A DNA stretch of 64,000 nucleotides. Origin: an uncultured Collinsella sp. (GTDB taxonomy: Bacteria; Actinomycetota; Coriobacteriia; Coriobacteriales; Coriobacteriaceae). The notes beneath the pieces are model-generated. The model had not been told where the DNA came from. It saw only the letters and a program-made list of their open reading frames with translations, and searched no databases. Position 1 is the first letter of the stretch; every line of letters starts with the position of its first letter. The stretch is taken from positions 1 through 64,000 of the forward strand of contig CABUTN010000007.1 in the NCBI GenBank assembly GCA_902494565.1, in the 5' to 3' direction. The translations under genes and the position numbers were made by a program. Shown here piece after piece: positions 15,556 to 26,561 of the stretch.

Positions 15556-16003
15556 AATCTCCCTCCAGCCATTCGGGACGTGATTGATACGAGACATCGA
15601 CCTTGAGCTCAACGTAGCCGCCCTCGGCGGTACCACCCATAGCCTGCACAAACGCACCGATCACAGGCAACGGCTTGACCTCGCCGGAAACGGACACGGA
15701 CGAGACGCCACCCGCATCGGCCCGACCAAGCTCGATATCCCACGACAACGGCCCGCCGGCATGAAAGATCGAAACGTTGGGCACTGCGGCAAGCCGGCGG
15801 CGGGTGAACTCCTTAAGATCGTCATCCTCCGCCGTCGTCGTGGTCATGAGCCGCGCGGTCTCGGCGGCGGCAGACTCCATGACCGCGCGCGTATAAAGCA
15901 GGCACACCGGTTGCAATGCGAGAAGGATGAGCGTCAGAAACGTCGGCAGCAAAAAAGCGGCCTCGACCGTAGACTGCGCCCGGTCCTCGCGCGCGATATC
16001 AAT
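15527..16003 (-). CDS. TadE-like pseudopilin without a standard start codon
   Basis: The body is clear: REDRAQSTVEAAFLLPTFLTLILLALQPVCLLYTR, a TadE-type leader and hydrophobic helix with Glu at position 5, then an extracellular domain ending YDSWIAAWD. Upstream in this frame no ATG, GTG or TTG exists until far inside the preceding gene. An ATT at 16003 overlaps the preceding stop codon (ATTGA) and lies about 11 nt after AAGGA, so coupled initiation at ATT is the simplest reading. A CTG nine codons earlier is the alternative. The 3' end overlaps the TadG-like gene by 29 nt. Confidence 0.75.
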   Translation of the reverse strand: MDIAREDRAQSTVEAAFLLPTFLTLILLALQPVCLLYTRAVMESAAAETARLMTTTTAEDDDLKEFTRRRLAAVPNVSIFHAGGPLSWDIELGRADAGGVSSVSVSGEVKPLPVIGAFVQAMGGTAEGGYVELKVDVSYQSRPEWLEGDYDSWIAAWD

Positions 16004-16217
16004 ACAACGCGATGTCCTTAGCGCCCGCAGCGGCGTCGATAACCGACGTCGAGGTGACGCCGTGAGATGCCGCCCGCTCGACCAGCGCCGCCAAGCGCCC
16101 ATCGGCACCGGCACGCCAAAGCCCCGCGATCGCCAGCGCGATCGATAACAGCGCCACCGTGACGATGGCGTATTCGACCGTCGCCTGGGCAGATTCCTCA
16201 CGCAGAACGCCATGCAT
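15999..16217 (-). CDS. Small pilin-like protein, 72 aa
   Basis: MHGVLREESAQATVEYAIVTVALLSIALAIAGLW is a Flp/TadE-type prepilin leader and helix (Glu-Tyr at positions 5-6 after the putative cleavage site), followed by a short Ala/Gly-rich tail. It may be a minor pilin or pseudopilin of the Tad system, processed by a prepilin peptidase not present in this window. It directly precedes the TadE-like gene and overlaps it by 5 nt. Confidence 0.8.
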   Translation of the reverse strand: MHGVLREESAQATVEYAIVTVALLSIALAIAGLWRAGADGRLAALVERAASHGVTSTSVIDAAAGAKDIALY

Positions 16218-16218
16218 T

Positions 16219-16782
16219 TCACGATCCCTCCTTTGAGCTTATTGTTTGCGGGACCAGACGCACGGCGCGCAGACGACACGAAGCATCGCCAGCATCTGCG
16301 GCAACCGTCACCATATCGACCCAGCCGCGCCCATCGCGCACGATGGCGCCCCATACGTTGCCCTTAATATCGAGATAGCCGCTCAGGGCGAGCTGGGCCG
16401 TTGGCACCTCGCGGTAGGCGCGTAACATATCCGCCGCTGCCTCGGTCATCGGTCGGTCCTCGGACCATGCAAGCCGGACCGCAATCGCGTTGTCCTCAGG
16501 CGAATCCGTCGCAGTGCCAGACCGCTTGTCGAGCGTCCGCAGAAAGGTTTGCGCCGTGACAGCGACATCCGAATCGTCCGCATCTCGCATCTCATCTTTT
16601 TGAGACGCCACCGCCGAATCTGAGCTCGAATCGAAGGCGGCCCCAGGACGCTGCTGCCGCGCGGCGTTAAGCCCCCAAAGCACCGCCGCTATCGCCACGG
16701 TCAGGCAAGCAAACACCAGCAGCACCCCGATGGGGCGCTCGCCCTCTACAGGCTGTTGATGCCCTCGCTGATAGCGTTCCAT
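16219..16782 (-). CDS. Tad-locus membrane-anchored protein, 187 aa
   Basis: I do not recognise the family. A short basic N terminus is followed by one hydrophobic helix (IGVLLVFACLTVAIAAVLWGL, about residues 18-38). A Ser/Asp-rich linker comes next, then a folded domain of about 110 residues with alternating strands (GYLDIKGNVWGAIVRDGRGWVDMVTV). The start overlaps the 3' end of the flp gene by 37 nt, and one nucleotide separates its stop from the next gene. This tight packing marks it as part of the pilus operon. A periplasm-facing accessory role is inferred. Confidence 0.75.
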   Translation of the reverse strand: MERYQRGHQQPVEGERPIGVLLVFACLTVAIAAVLWGLNAARQQRPGAAFDSSSDSAVASQKDEMRDADDSDVAVTAQTFLRTLDKRSGTATDSPEDNAIAVRLAWSEDRPMTEAAADMLRAYREVPTAQLALSGYLDIKGNVWGAIVRDGRGWVDMVTVAADAGDASCRLRAVRLVPQTISSKEGS

Positions 16783-16979
16783 AGATCTTGGACCTTGCCT
16801 TTAAATGCAACGATGGCAATAATCGCGATCACCACAAGCACGCCCACCAAAATGGCGTACTCGGTGGTACCCTGTGCACTCTCCTCCTGCAGTAGCTCCT
16901 TGGCGCGCTGACGAACATGTGCCGCCCGGCAAAACGCCCAGCCCTGGACCTTGCCAGCAGCGTCAGTCATCGTGTTCAT
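16746..16979 (-). CDS. flp: Flp-type major pilin
   Basis: 77 aa with the Flp pilin signature: a basic leader (VRQRAKELLQEESAQG) followed by TTEYAILVGVLVVIAIIAIVAFKGKVQDLW. Cleavage is expected after the Gly, leaving the Glu-Tyr pair at positions 3-4 and a mature protein of roughly 44 residues, normal for Flp. This would be the main subunit of the Tad pilus fibre, assembled at the cytoplasmic membrane. It follows tadC by 10 nt in the same operon. Confidence 0.9.
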   Translation of the reverse strand: MNTMTDAAGKVQGWAFCRAAHVRQRAKELLQEESAQGTTEYAILVGVLVVIAIIAIVAFKGKVQDLWNAISEGINSL

Positions 16980-16989
16980 GTATTCCTCC

Positions 16990-17631
16990 CTACATCATCC
17001 CGCCTGCTCCCAGCAGCGGGCCCAATATGGACAGAAGCAACGCCGGCAAGATGAGCGTGCCGGTGGGAATCAGCAGCTTGACGGGCGCACGTTCGATCTC
17101 GCGCTCGATCGCGGCGCGATGAGCCGCACGGATTTCGCGACTTTGAGCGGCCAGCGTCTCGGAAAGCGGGGCACCCAGGGCGAGCGCCTGCCCCACCGTG
17201 ATGGCAAAGGTCTCGAGCGCTCGCACGTCCAGGTCGCGCGCGGCGGCCAACAACTCGTCCTCACGCGTGCCCACGCCCACCTGCCACGCCATGCAGGCCC
17301 GCTCAAGGCGAAGAGCCAGCACTGACCGGCGGTTGGCGCAGAAAATCTCAAGCGCCGCATCAAACGAAAGACCGGCCGAAAGGCCCAAGCGCACAACATC
17401 AATCATCTCGGACACTTCGCCGAGCGACACTCGCGCCGGGCCGCCCGCTCCAACCGCGCCCTTCACTCGCGCGGTCAGGGCATCGACCACCGAGCGACCC
17501 GCGGCAGCAACCAGCACCGCCTCGCGCTTGCAGGCCCCTGCGATCTTACGTGCATCCGCCCGATCCAAACCCGTCGCGACAAATACACTCAAGGCGCACA
17601 GGCAAGCCGCAACTGCAACCGGGGCGCTCAT
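16990..17631 (-). CDS. tadC: Tad pilus inner-membrane platform protein TadC
   Basis: T2SF-domain membrane protein that, with TadB, forms the platform on which the TadA ATPase acts. Start MSAPVAVAACLC overlaps the tadB stop as ATGA. The pattern is an N-terminal hydrophobic helix, a T2SF cytosolic domain (SEMIDVVRLGLSAGLSFDAALE) and two C-terminal hydrophobic stretches (LLIPTGTLILPALLLSILGPLLG). At 213 aa it is short for TadC. The frame can be extended 46 codons upstream, but that part reads as low-complexity Cys/Arg out-of-frame sequence. Confidence 0.85.
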   Translation of the reverse strand: MSAPVAVAACLCALSVFVATGLDRADARKIAGACKREAVLVAAAGRSVVDALTARVKGAVGAGGPARVSLGEVSEMIDVVRLGLSAGLSFDAALEIFCANRRSVLALRLERACMAWQVGVGTREDELLAAARDLDVRALETFAITVGQALALGAPLSETLAAQSREIRAAHRAAIEREIERAPVKLLIPTGTLILPALLLSILGPLLGAGGMM

Positions 17632-18554
17632 AGCTCCACCCTCATAATGCGCCGGATAACCACCAGGGCAACGGCGTTGAGGGCAAGACCCAGCACCACA
17701 GCGCCCGCACCGGCAGGCGTCGCAAGACCGCGACGAAAATCTGACGAAAGCAGCGCCAACACCGCGCACATGCCCGCCGGCATCGCCGCGACCATATGCG
17801 CAGACATGCGAGCCTGAGACGTCTTAACATCCAGGCGGCGCTTGAGCTCAATGCGCTCCCCCACCATGCTCGACGCCTCGGACAGTAAGTCGGCAAGCGG
17901 AGCGCCGGTGCGCTGAGACACCTTAAGCGCCAAGGTCACAAGCGAAAGACCGGGGGCGTCGATGCGCACGAGCAAGTCATCGAGCGCGTCGGTCGCCGAG
18001 ATGCCGCAATCGATCGCCGCCGCCACCCGCAAAAACTCGGTATGCACCGGCTCTTGCGCATGAGCGCCCACAAAGCGCATGCCCTGGGCCAGCGAATGTC
18101 CCGAGGCAAGCGACATGGAAAGCGCGGTAAACGCCTCGGGCATGGCCTCTTCTACATCGTGTTGCTCGCGCCGGCTCTCAAAGCCATCCCGAGCGGCGCC
18201 AGCGGCAATCGGAGCAACAAGTCCCAAGGCAAACCCGAGGGGCGATAACGACACCATCGTCAGTAAAACGCAGCAGACACCGCTCGATAGCAGTAGAAAC
18301 GCCAAACGCCCCGAAGCATCTTCGATCACGAGGCCAAGGCGATGCGCCGGAGCCAGCGATGCCCACGAACGGGCGATCTTTTTCAGCAGATCGTTTTCCA
18401 CCAGCTCACGCGGCAGCCTCTCTGCCACCGTCTCGAGCGCCTGACGCGCCAGCTCCGCCGGCGGCACCTGCGGCACACGAGGTTCCGCCCCGCACGCCGT
18501 CGCAACAGAAAACCCTGCCAAACCCCCTACGACGAGGGGCACAGCGACCTCCAT
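17628..18554 (-). CDS. tadB: Tad pilus inner-membrane platform protein TadB
   Basis: 308 aa. A hydrophobic start (VAVPLVVGGLAGFSVATA), two central membrane helices (LAFLLLSSGVCCVLLTMVSLSPLGFALGL), then a T2SF domain (MPEAFTALSMSLASGHSLAQGMRFV, VTLALKVSQRTGAPLADLL), then two C-terminal hydrophobic segments. TadB and TadC together form the inner-membrane core of the pilus machine, by family knowledge. It overlaps tadA by 28 nt at its 5' end and tadC by 4 nt at its 3' end. Confidence 0.9.
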   Translation of the reverse strand: MEVAVPLVVGGLAGFSVATACGAEPRVPQVPPAELARQALETVAERLPRELVENDLLKKIARSWASLAPAHRLGLVIEDASGRLAFLLLSSGVCCVLLTMVSLSPLGFALGLVAPIAAGAARDGFESRREQHDVEEAMPEAFTALSMSLASGHSLAQGMRFVGAHAQEPVHTEFLRVAAAIDCGISATDALDDLLVRIDAPGLSLVTLALKVSQRTGAPLADLLSEASSMVGERIELKRRLDVKTSQARMSAHMVAAMPAGMCAVLALLSSDFRRGLATPAGAGAVVLGLALNAVALVVIRRIMRVEL

Positions 18555-19855
18555 TCGTCCACCTCCTCTTGCGTGAGCGTCCCCGACCGCAGGCCTTCTG
18601 CGATAAACGGCGGCTCGCGGTCAAGCGTCCAGGCGCGCTTGGCGGCATCGAACGTCACATAGCGCTCGAGCTCTACGCCGCCCGACGCGGCGCGACGCAC
18701 CCCCGAATACGAGGAGACGAAACGCCTGCCATCGGCGTGGCGCTCGGACATCACGATGCCGTCGAGCGCCATGGCAATCTGCTCCTCGATGAGCTCGCTC
18801 GGCAGATCGATGCCATAACGTGCAAGCAACGTCAGACGCACCACGGTCTCCTGTTCTGAACCCGCATGAAGTGTGGTGAGCGACCCGTCGTGGCCCGTGT
18901 TCATGGCCTGCAACATGTCGCAGCACTCGGCACCGCGCACCTCGCCCACCACGATGCGGTCGGGGCGCATGCGCAGGGCATTAGTTACTAGGTCGCGGAT
19001 CGTCACCGCACCCTCACCCTCAATTGAAGCCTCGCGCGCCTCTAGGCGCACCACGTGCGGATGATGCGCAAACTTGAGCTCGGCAGAGTCCTCGATCGTC
19101 ACGATGCGCTCGCCGGTGGAAATCTCGCATGACAACGCGTTGAGCAGGGTGGTCTTACCAGATCCCGTGCCTCCCGCAACCGCCAGGTCCTGTCGCAGCG
19201 ACACCGCGCACGACAGCAGCTGCGCATACCAAAGCGGCAGCGACCCCAGCCCCACAAGCTCGTCCAGCGAGCAGATGCGGTCCGAGAACTTTCGGATGGT
19301 GAGAATCGGTCCGTCAATCGCCACAGGCGGAATCACCGCGTTGACGCGATAGCCCGTTTTGAGGCGGGCGTTGACGATGGGACTGCGCTCGTCGATACGG
19401 CGGCCAAGTGGCGAGATGATGCGGTCGATAAGCACACGGATCTGCTCATCATCCTCAAACGCATGCTCGATGGGGTACAAGACGCCGCCGCGTTCAAAGA
19501 AAGCCGAGCGGCAGCCGTTGATCATGATCTCGGTAACGGTGTCATCCTCGATGAGCGGCTGCAACGGTCCCAAGCCCACCACGTCATCCAAAATCTCGTC
19601 GATGATGGTCTCGCGCTCGGGCGTCGCCAGGTCGGTCGCTTCCTCCACGTTGAGCGCCGCCTCCACCGCGGGACGCAATTCCGAGCGGGCAAGCGCCGGG
19701 TCGATATAGGCGCTGATACGCGCCACTTCGTCGTAACCCATGCGGTCCATCACGGCGCGCTTGGTGCGTCGTTTCACCGCGCGGCGACGCCCCGCATCTA
19801 CAGGCGCTGTCGCCGCTGCAGCGCCGGCAGCCTTAATCCTTGTTTGCAAACTCAT
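18527..19855 (-). CDS. tadA: Tad pilus secretion ATPase TadA/CpaF
   Basis: 442-aa hexameric T2SS/T4SS-type ATPase that powers pilin polymerisation at the cytoplasmic face. Walker A is AVAGGTGSGKTTLL; the Walker B region is RPDRIVVGEVRGAECCDMLQAMNTGHDGSLTTLHA, which includes the His-box. The N-terminal CpaF-like domain shows VEEATDLATPERETIIDEIL and the DDTVTEIMING motif. The N-terminal 35 residues are basic and Ala-rich. It overlaps tadZ by 4 nt, so translation is coupled along the operon. Confidence 0.95.
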   Translation of the reverse strand: MSLQTRIKAAGAAAATAPVDAGRRRAVKRRTKRAVMDRMGYDEVARISAYIDPALARSELRPAVEAALNVEEATDLATPERETIIDEILDDVVGLGPLQPLIEDDTVTEIMINGCRSAFFERGGVLYPIEHAFEDDEQIRVLIDRIISPLGRRIDERSPIVNARLKTGYRVNAVIPPVAIDGPILTIRKFSDRICSLDELVGLGSLPLWYAQLLSCAVSLRQDLAVAGGTGSGKTTLLNALSCEISTGERIVTIEDSAELKFAHHPHVVRLEAREASIEGEGAVTIRDLVTNALRMRPDRIVVGEVRGAECCDMLQAMNTGHDGSLTTLHAGSEQETVVRLTLLARYGIDLPSELIEEQIAMALDGIVMSERHADGRRFVSSYSGVRRAASGGVELERYVTFDAAKRAWTLDREPPFIAEGLRSGTLTQEEVDEWRSLCPSS

Positions 19856-21504
19856 CGCGAATCACCCTCGCGCGACCAGGGAAGGCGGATACGCGGGCGC
19901 TCGGTACGCGTTGCACGGTCGGCGACCATATCGCTCCAAGGGCCGACGGCGCACCCCAGTTCCACGAGCATCTCGCGCGTGGCCTCGCGCACGCTGGTCG
20001 CGAAAGCGCTGGTCTGCCTCACTGCTTCGTCAGCGCGCCCAAACGCCATGAGCGCGGCGAGATCCTGCCCGCCATCGGCGATACGAATCTTGGAGCTCAA
20101 CGCACAGGCAATCTCAAAGCGCATGGCGACGTCCTCGTCTGCCCCGCGCGCACCGAACCGGTTGAACACGGCGCTCATGCGCGTGCGCGGCACACCTACT
20201 CGACTTGCCAGTTCAATGACGCGCGACGCCGATGTCGCGGACGACACCGCCGCATCGCCAACGACCAAGCAACGGTCGCTCGCCGCCACCGCAGCCGCCA
20301 CGGCGTCGCCCCAAAAGACCGAGGTATCGATAAAGACCACGTCGGATTCGCGACGCAGAACATCAAGCAGTAGCTCCACCGGACGTGCCATGAGCTCGGC
20401 TTGCTCGGGCGCCGCGACGGGGCCCCAGAGCGTAACGCCCGGCGCCACGCGCATCGATGTGGCCACGATATCCGGCTCGGCAAGCGCGCCCGCCACCGAC
20501 GGCTCGATAAGTGCCGCCATATCGCGCGGAGCATCGACGCCTAACAAGTCGTAAAGGTTTCCAAACATCAGGTCCAGGTCGAGCACGGCGGCACGCAAGC
20601 CCAACAGCGACGATGCGTGTGCCATGGTGGCAACGATCGTCGACTTGCCGCAACCGCCCGAACCCGAAATGGCGCAGATGACCGGAGCTCGATGCTGCGG
20701 AGCGGCAGCGTCTGCCGGCGGCATCGGAGGCGGCGGAGCGGGCGTCGGTGACAGCGTTCCCGTCTCCCCCGCCGCAACCACACGCTGCGTCCAAGCCGGC
20801 ATGACGGCTTGTTCGGTCTGCGAGGCAGGCTCGTTCTGCGCAATCTGCTCATGCTGCATCAGCGGCAACTCGCCGCACCCGGCAAAGCCCTCAACTTCAT
20901 CGAGTTCATCCGCCAGATTCACGCCGTGCACGTATCCCATATCTACAGCCGGGGAGTCGCCAGCATGCTGCGCCGGCCCTCCAGCGTCATCGCATACAAG
21001 GGGGTTCCGGGGGCGCCGACCATGCTCGGCTTCCGCTTTTCCATAATCATCAACACGCGGGCCTCTTGTAGCGCGAGGCGCCCCGGGTTCCCTATCAACA
21101 AAAGCATCGGGCTCAATCGTCATGCGCCGATCGGAATCAACCGCTCCCTCGCCCGCGCGCCCGTTGCCGCATATACTGTGCGCAGCGATGACCTCGGTCG
21201 CCCCTGCGCGAAACAGCCCCTCGATATCCGACGGATCGAGTGCTTCTATCAACACGACCACGCGGCTCACGCGGCCTTCGGCCGTCAGGCGCGCAACAGT
21301 CTTGCGCACATCTTCGGTATCAAACAGAGACGCCGCAATGATGGCAGCCCCGCGGCGCGACGGAAACGCCCGCGCCATGGAAATCAGCCCGTCCAGGTCA
21401 CCCACGCGAAGCACCTGTGCACCCGCATCACGGCCCTCGACTTCCCGCTGCAACAGCCCGTAATCGCCGCACGCGCAGCACGCAAGCCAGATCGCCTTCA
21501 TCAC
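19852..21504 (-). CDS. tadZ: TadZ/CpaE-like localisation ATPase
   Basis: 550 aa. An N-terminal receiver-like domain (about 1-110: VVVLIEALDPSDIEGLFRAGATEVI) is followed by a long Pro/Ala/Glu-rich linker (about 115-275). The C-terminal domain is of the MinD/ParA type, with a deviant Walker A, SGSGGCGKSTI (near residue 281), and VLDLDLMFGNLYDLLG. TadZ proteins place the Tad machine in the cell. The linker is far longer than in most homologues and may be a flexible tether. Its start overlaps the cpaB stop by 4 nt. Confidence 0.88.
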   Translation of the reverse strand: MMKAIWLACCACGDYGLLQREVEGRDAGAQVLRVGDLDGLISMARAFPSRRGAAIIAASLFDTEDVRKTVARLTAEGRVSRVVVLIEALDPSDIEGLFRAGATEVIAAHSICGNGRAGEGAVDSDRRMTIEPDAFVDREPGAPRATRGPRVDDYGKAEAEHGRRPRNPLVCDDAGGPAQHAGDSPAVDMGYVHGVNLADELDEVEGFAGCGELPLMQHEQIAQNEPASQTEQAVMPAWTQRVVAAGETGTLSPTPAPPPPMPPADAAAPQHRAPVICAISGSGGCGKSTIVATMAHASSLLGLRAAVLDLDLMFGNLYDLLGVDAPRDMAALIEPSVAGALAEPDIVATSMRVAPGVTLWGPVAAPEQAELMARPVELLLDVLRRESDVVFIDTSVFWGDAVAAAVAASDRCLVVGDAAVSSATSASRVIELASRVGVPRTRMSAVFNRFGARGADEDVAMRFEIACALSSKIRIADGGQDLAALMAFGRADEAVRQTSAFATSVREATREMLVELGCAVGPWSDMVADRATRTERPRIRLPWSREGDSR

Positions 21505-22160
21505 TCGTCGCCTCCGCTCTTTTTGCCGCGCGCCGTGGCGGGAATCGTCAAGCTGACCGTTCCCTTGCCCGAGGCTCCCAGCAGTTCCTTGACGTCTTCG
21601 GGGTCAGCCGCCAGCGTCACCCATTCGATCTTGCCCTCGCGCGTGGCACCGGAATCCTCACTGGTATCGATCACGTACGCGCCGCACAGCCGATCGGTTA
21701 CGCCGTCTTTTTGCACATACACATCCACGTAGCTGCCCACGCCCGTGGCGCCGCCGACCGAGTGCTCGGCATCGACCGCCACCGAAACGGCGACCTTGCC
21801 CTTAGGCACCTCGAGCTTGTGGCTCTCGGCCTTGGTGTAGACATTGCAGATCACGGCGTTTTTGGGAATACGCGAAGTCGTCACGTCGTCGCGCACCTGG
21901 CGCAGCTCGGTCACCGCGTCACGCGGCAGCAGACTTGTCAGCCATTCCTGGGTTATGACATTGGTCTCATCGAGGGTCTCGCCCACATCGATATCGCGCG
22001 CCGCGACGCATACCTCGACGCGATCGCCACCGTACTTGGCCAAGGTCTCAGCCTGGACCTGTTCGGCTTGCGAGCGGATCGACGAGCCGTAAACCATGCA
22101 GAGCAGAGCAGCGAGCACGCCCGCGACCAGACTGATGGCGATGCGCTTGCTCTTGTTCAC
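21501..22160 (-). CDS. cpaB: CpaB/RcpC-like SAF-domain protein
   Basis: 219 aa from a GTG (VNKSKRIAISLVAG) that has AGAGGAG 5 nt upstream; an ATG five codons earlier would place that site inside the gene. An N-terminal membrane helix (IAISLVAGVLAALLCMVYG) anchors a SAF domain (VEVCVAARDIDVGETLDETNVI) and a second beta-rich domain (GKVAVSVAVDAEHSVGGATGVGSYVDVYV). In other bacteria CpaB/RcpC proteins belong to the extracytoplasmic part of the Tad machine. It is the first gene of the pilus operon here. Confidence 0.88.
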   Translation of the reverse strand: MNKSKRIAISLVAGVLAALLCMVYGSSIRSQAEQVQAETLAKYGGDRVEVCVAARDIDVGETLDETNVITQEWLTSLLPRDAVTELRQVRDDVTTSRIPKNAVICNVYTKAESHKLEVPKGKVAVSVAVDAEHSVGGATGVGSYVDVYVQKDGVTDRLCGAYVIDTSEDSGATREGKIEWVTLAADPEDVKELLGASGKGTVSLTIPATARGKKSGGDE

Positions 22161-22270
22161 GGCCGCTCCTCTCATGGCAGTGCCGGGCGAATGCCCGTAC
22201 CACCATTGTCTGGGCGGTCAGAGTGCAAAGCGGCGCAATCGCGATCTTGGTTTTCGATGTCAAACCAATC

Positions 22271-22322
22271 GCTGACCAAAAGCTGACCAGCCCGTCAAGC
22301 TCGTGGCAAGGTTTTGGTCAGC
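22271..22322. promoter_or_regulatory. Repeated GCTGACCA words upstream of the Tad operon
   Basis: GCTGACCA occurs twice in direct orientation (22271, 22282) and once inverted (22315-22322, TGGTCAGC); the outer pair extends to an 11-bp match (GCTGACCAAAA/TTTTGGTCAGC). The position, 110-160 nt before cpaB, suits an operator. The binding protein is unknown. Confidence 0.45.
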
Positions 22323-22365
22323 ACGTCAGCAAACTGCATGTTTCGAGGCTTTTCCGCAGCAAAAA

Positions 22366-22395
22366 AGCCGTCTCCCGAACAGTTGGGAGACGGCT
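22366..22395 (-). terminator. rsgA terminator
   Basis: Minus-strand stem AGCCGTCTCCC/GGGAGACGGCT followed by TTTTTTGC, just after the rsgA stop codon. Confidence 0.9.
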
Positions 22396-22412
22396 GTCAT
22401 AGGAAAAATCAA

Positions 22413-23597
22413 TTACAGATGAACATCGGGATCGAGCATTTGAGCGCTCACGCGCATGGATGACGCCAGGTTTTGGAACGTTTCCAGCCGCAGGTTGTCG
22501 ATCTGCCCGGCGTCCTCGGCCTCGCGAACGGCGCAGCCCGGCTCATGGGTATGTGTGCAATCGCCAAACCGGCACGCGCGCGATGCCTCGACAATCTCGG
22601 GGAAAGCGCGCGCCAGACCTCGCTCGTGACCCACGAGCGGTAGGCTGCGCAGGCCCGGAGCATCGGCGATCACGCCGGCGTCGCCCGGCAGCGCCACCAT
22701 CACGCGCGCGACCGTGGTGTGGCGACCCTGGTCATCGCGCTCACGCACACCGCCGGTCGCCAACGTATCGTGGCCCAGCAGTGCATTGAGCAGCGTCGAC
22801 TTGCCGGCACCCGACTCACCCAGAATCATGGCGCAGCTCCCGGCAGGCACACAGGCACGGACCTCGTCCAGGCCGCGGCCCTCGGCAGAGGACGTCACGA
22901 TCACGCGCACGTCCGGACCCACCAGGCGGCGCACGCGGTCCAGATCGCGCTCGAGCTCCTCGGCATCGCAGCGGTCAGCTTTGGTGAGCACCACCACCGG
23001 CTCGGCATCGCAGTCGAGCGCCAACACCAACGAGCGCGCCACGCGGTCGAGCAGCACCTCACCGGCACCGAGCGCCTGCACGATTAGCACGCTATCCACG
23101 TTGGAGCAGAGCACCTGGCGCTCTCCACGGGCACGGCCGCGCCAACGCTCAAAGCTCGTACGGCGCGGCAGCACGCACTCAATCACGCCCATATCGTGCC
23201 CGGGAGCGCGGCGCACCGCCACACGGTCGCCCACGGCAGGCAGCAGGACCTCGTCCTCGCCGCGCGACTTGGCAAACCCCACGGCATGCTCGGCGCGGAA
23301 GGTGTCGTCGGCAGTCGCCACCAGCGGAAACCCGCGATCCAAGCGCACCACGGCACCCAGCCGCATCTGCTCGGGCTCCTCGGCATGTGCGCAGAAATCA
23401 TCAAAGGCAGTCTGCTGGGTTTCATCGACCGGCAGGTCATCAAACGCCGGAACGTCCTGCAGCGCGTCAAGTCCCGGCACGCTTGCCAGCAGCTCCTCGG
23501 CAGATGCGGGAGCCTCGGTCGCGAGCTTCCGACGACGATCGCGCTTAGCCCGCGCCCCCGTCGTCTTTTTCTTCGCTTTAGCCTTAGCCTTGCCCAC
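22413..23597 (-). CDS. rsgA: Ribosome small subunit-dependent GTPase A
   Basis: Circularly permuted GTPase that checks late 30S maturation. The G4 motif VVLTKADRCD precedes the P-loop GESGAGKSTLLNALLG, followed by the G2 region QGRHTTVA and G3 DAPGLRSL. The C-terminal zinc-binding set is CRFGDCTHTHEPGC. At 394 aa it is longer than usual because of about 90 N-terminal residues: a Lys/Ala/Arg-rich stretch and an acidic segment before the OB fold. The GTG start (VGKAKAK) has GGGAGG 5 nt upstream; an earlier TTG is possible but poorer. Confidence 0.94.
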   Translation of the reverse strand: MGKAKAKAKKKTTGARAKRDRRRKLATEAPASAEELLASVPGLDALQDVPAFDDLPVDETQQTAFDDFCAHAEEPEQMRLGAVVRLDRGFPLVATADDTFRAEHAVGFAKSRGEDEVLLPAVGDRVAVRRAPGHDMGVIECVLPRRTSFERWRGRARGERQVLCSNVDSVLIVQALGAGEVLLDRVARSLVLALDCDAEPVVVLTKADRCDAEELERDLDRVRRLVGPDVRVIVTSSAEGRGLDEVRACVPAGSCAMILGESGAGKSTLLNALLGHDTLATGGVRERDDQGRHTTVARVMVALPGDAGVIADAPGLRSLPLVGHERGLARAFPEIVEASRACRFGDCTHTHEPGCAVREAEDAGQIDNLRLETFQNLASSMRVSAQMLDPDVHL

Positions 23598-23681
23598 AAG
23601 CGCCTCCCAGCACCACAAATCACAACTGAGCAGGTATTTTAAATCAAAAAGAGCTGGCCGGGCAAAACCCTAAATCAAAAA

Positions 23682-23711
23682 GAGCCGGTCGAGCAAACGC
23701 TCGATCGGCTC
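23682..23711 (-). terminator. Cation ATPase terminator
   Basis: Minus-strand stem GAGCCGATCGAGC/GCTCGACCGGCTC followed by TTTTTGATTT. A partial direct repeat of AAATCAAAAAGAGC lies next to it (23641). Confidence 0.75.
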
Positions 23712-23771
23712 ACAAACTTTCCCTCAGCCCTTTTTCATCCGCGCGGGAGTAAAGCCAGCAAGGATACCGTA

Positions 23772-23860
23772 GGGCCCACCCCGGGAGTGTTTTCTTCTGA
23801 GCGATCCCGCAGCGCGAAGCGCGAGGACCAGCGAAGAAGAAAACACGCAGGGGCGGGCCC
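23772..23860. repeat. Long imperfect inverted repeat
   Basis: The outer arms GGGCCCACCCC/GGGGCGGGCCC and inner arms GTGTTTTCTTC/GAAGAAAACAC enclose about 38 nt with a smaller palindrome (AGCGCGAAGCGCG). It lies between the ATPase stop codon and its terminator, so it is likely part of the mRNA 3' end. Confidence 0.6.
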
Positions 23861-23872
23861 GGACAGGTTAAC

Positions 23873-26554
<2,682 letters not shown>

Positions 26555-26561
26555 ATAGAGT

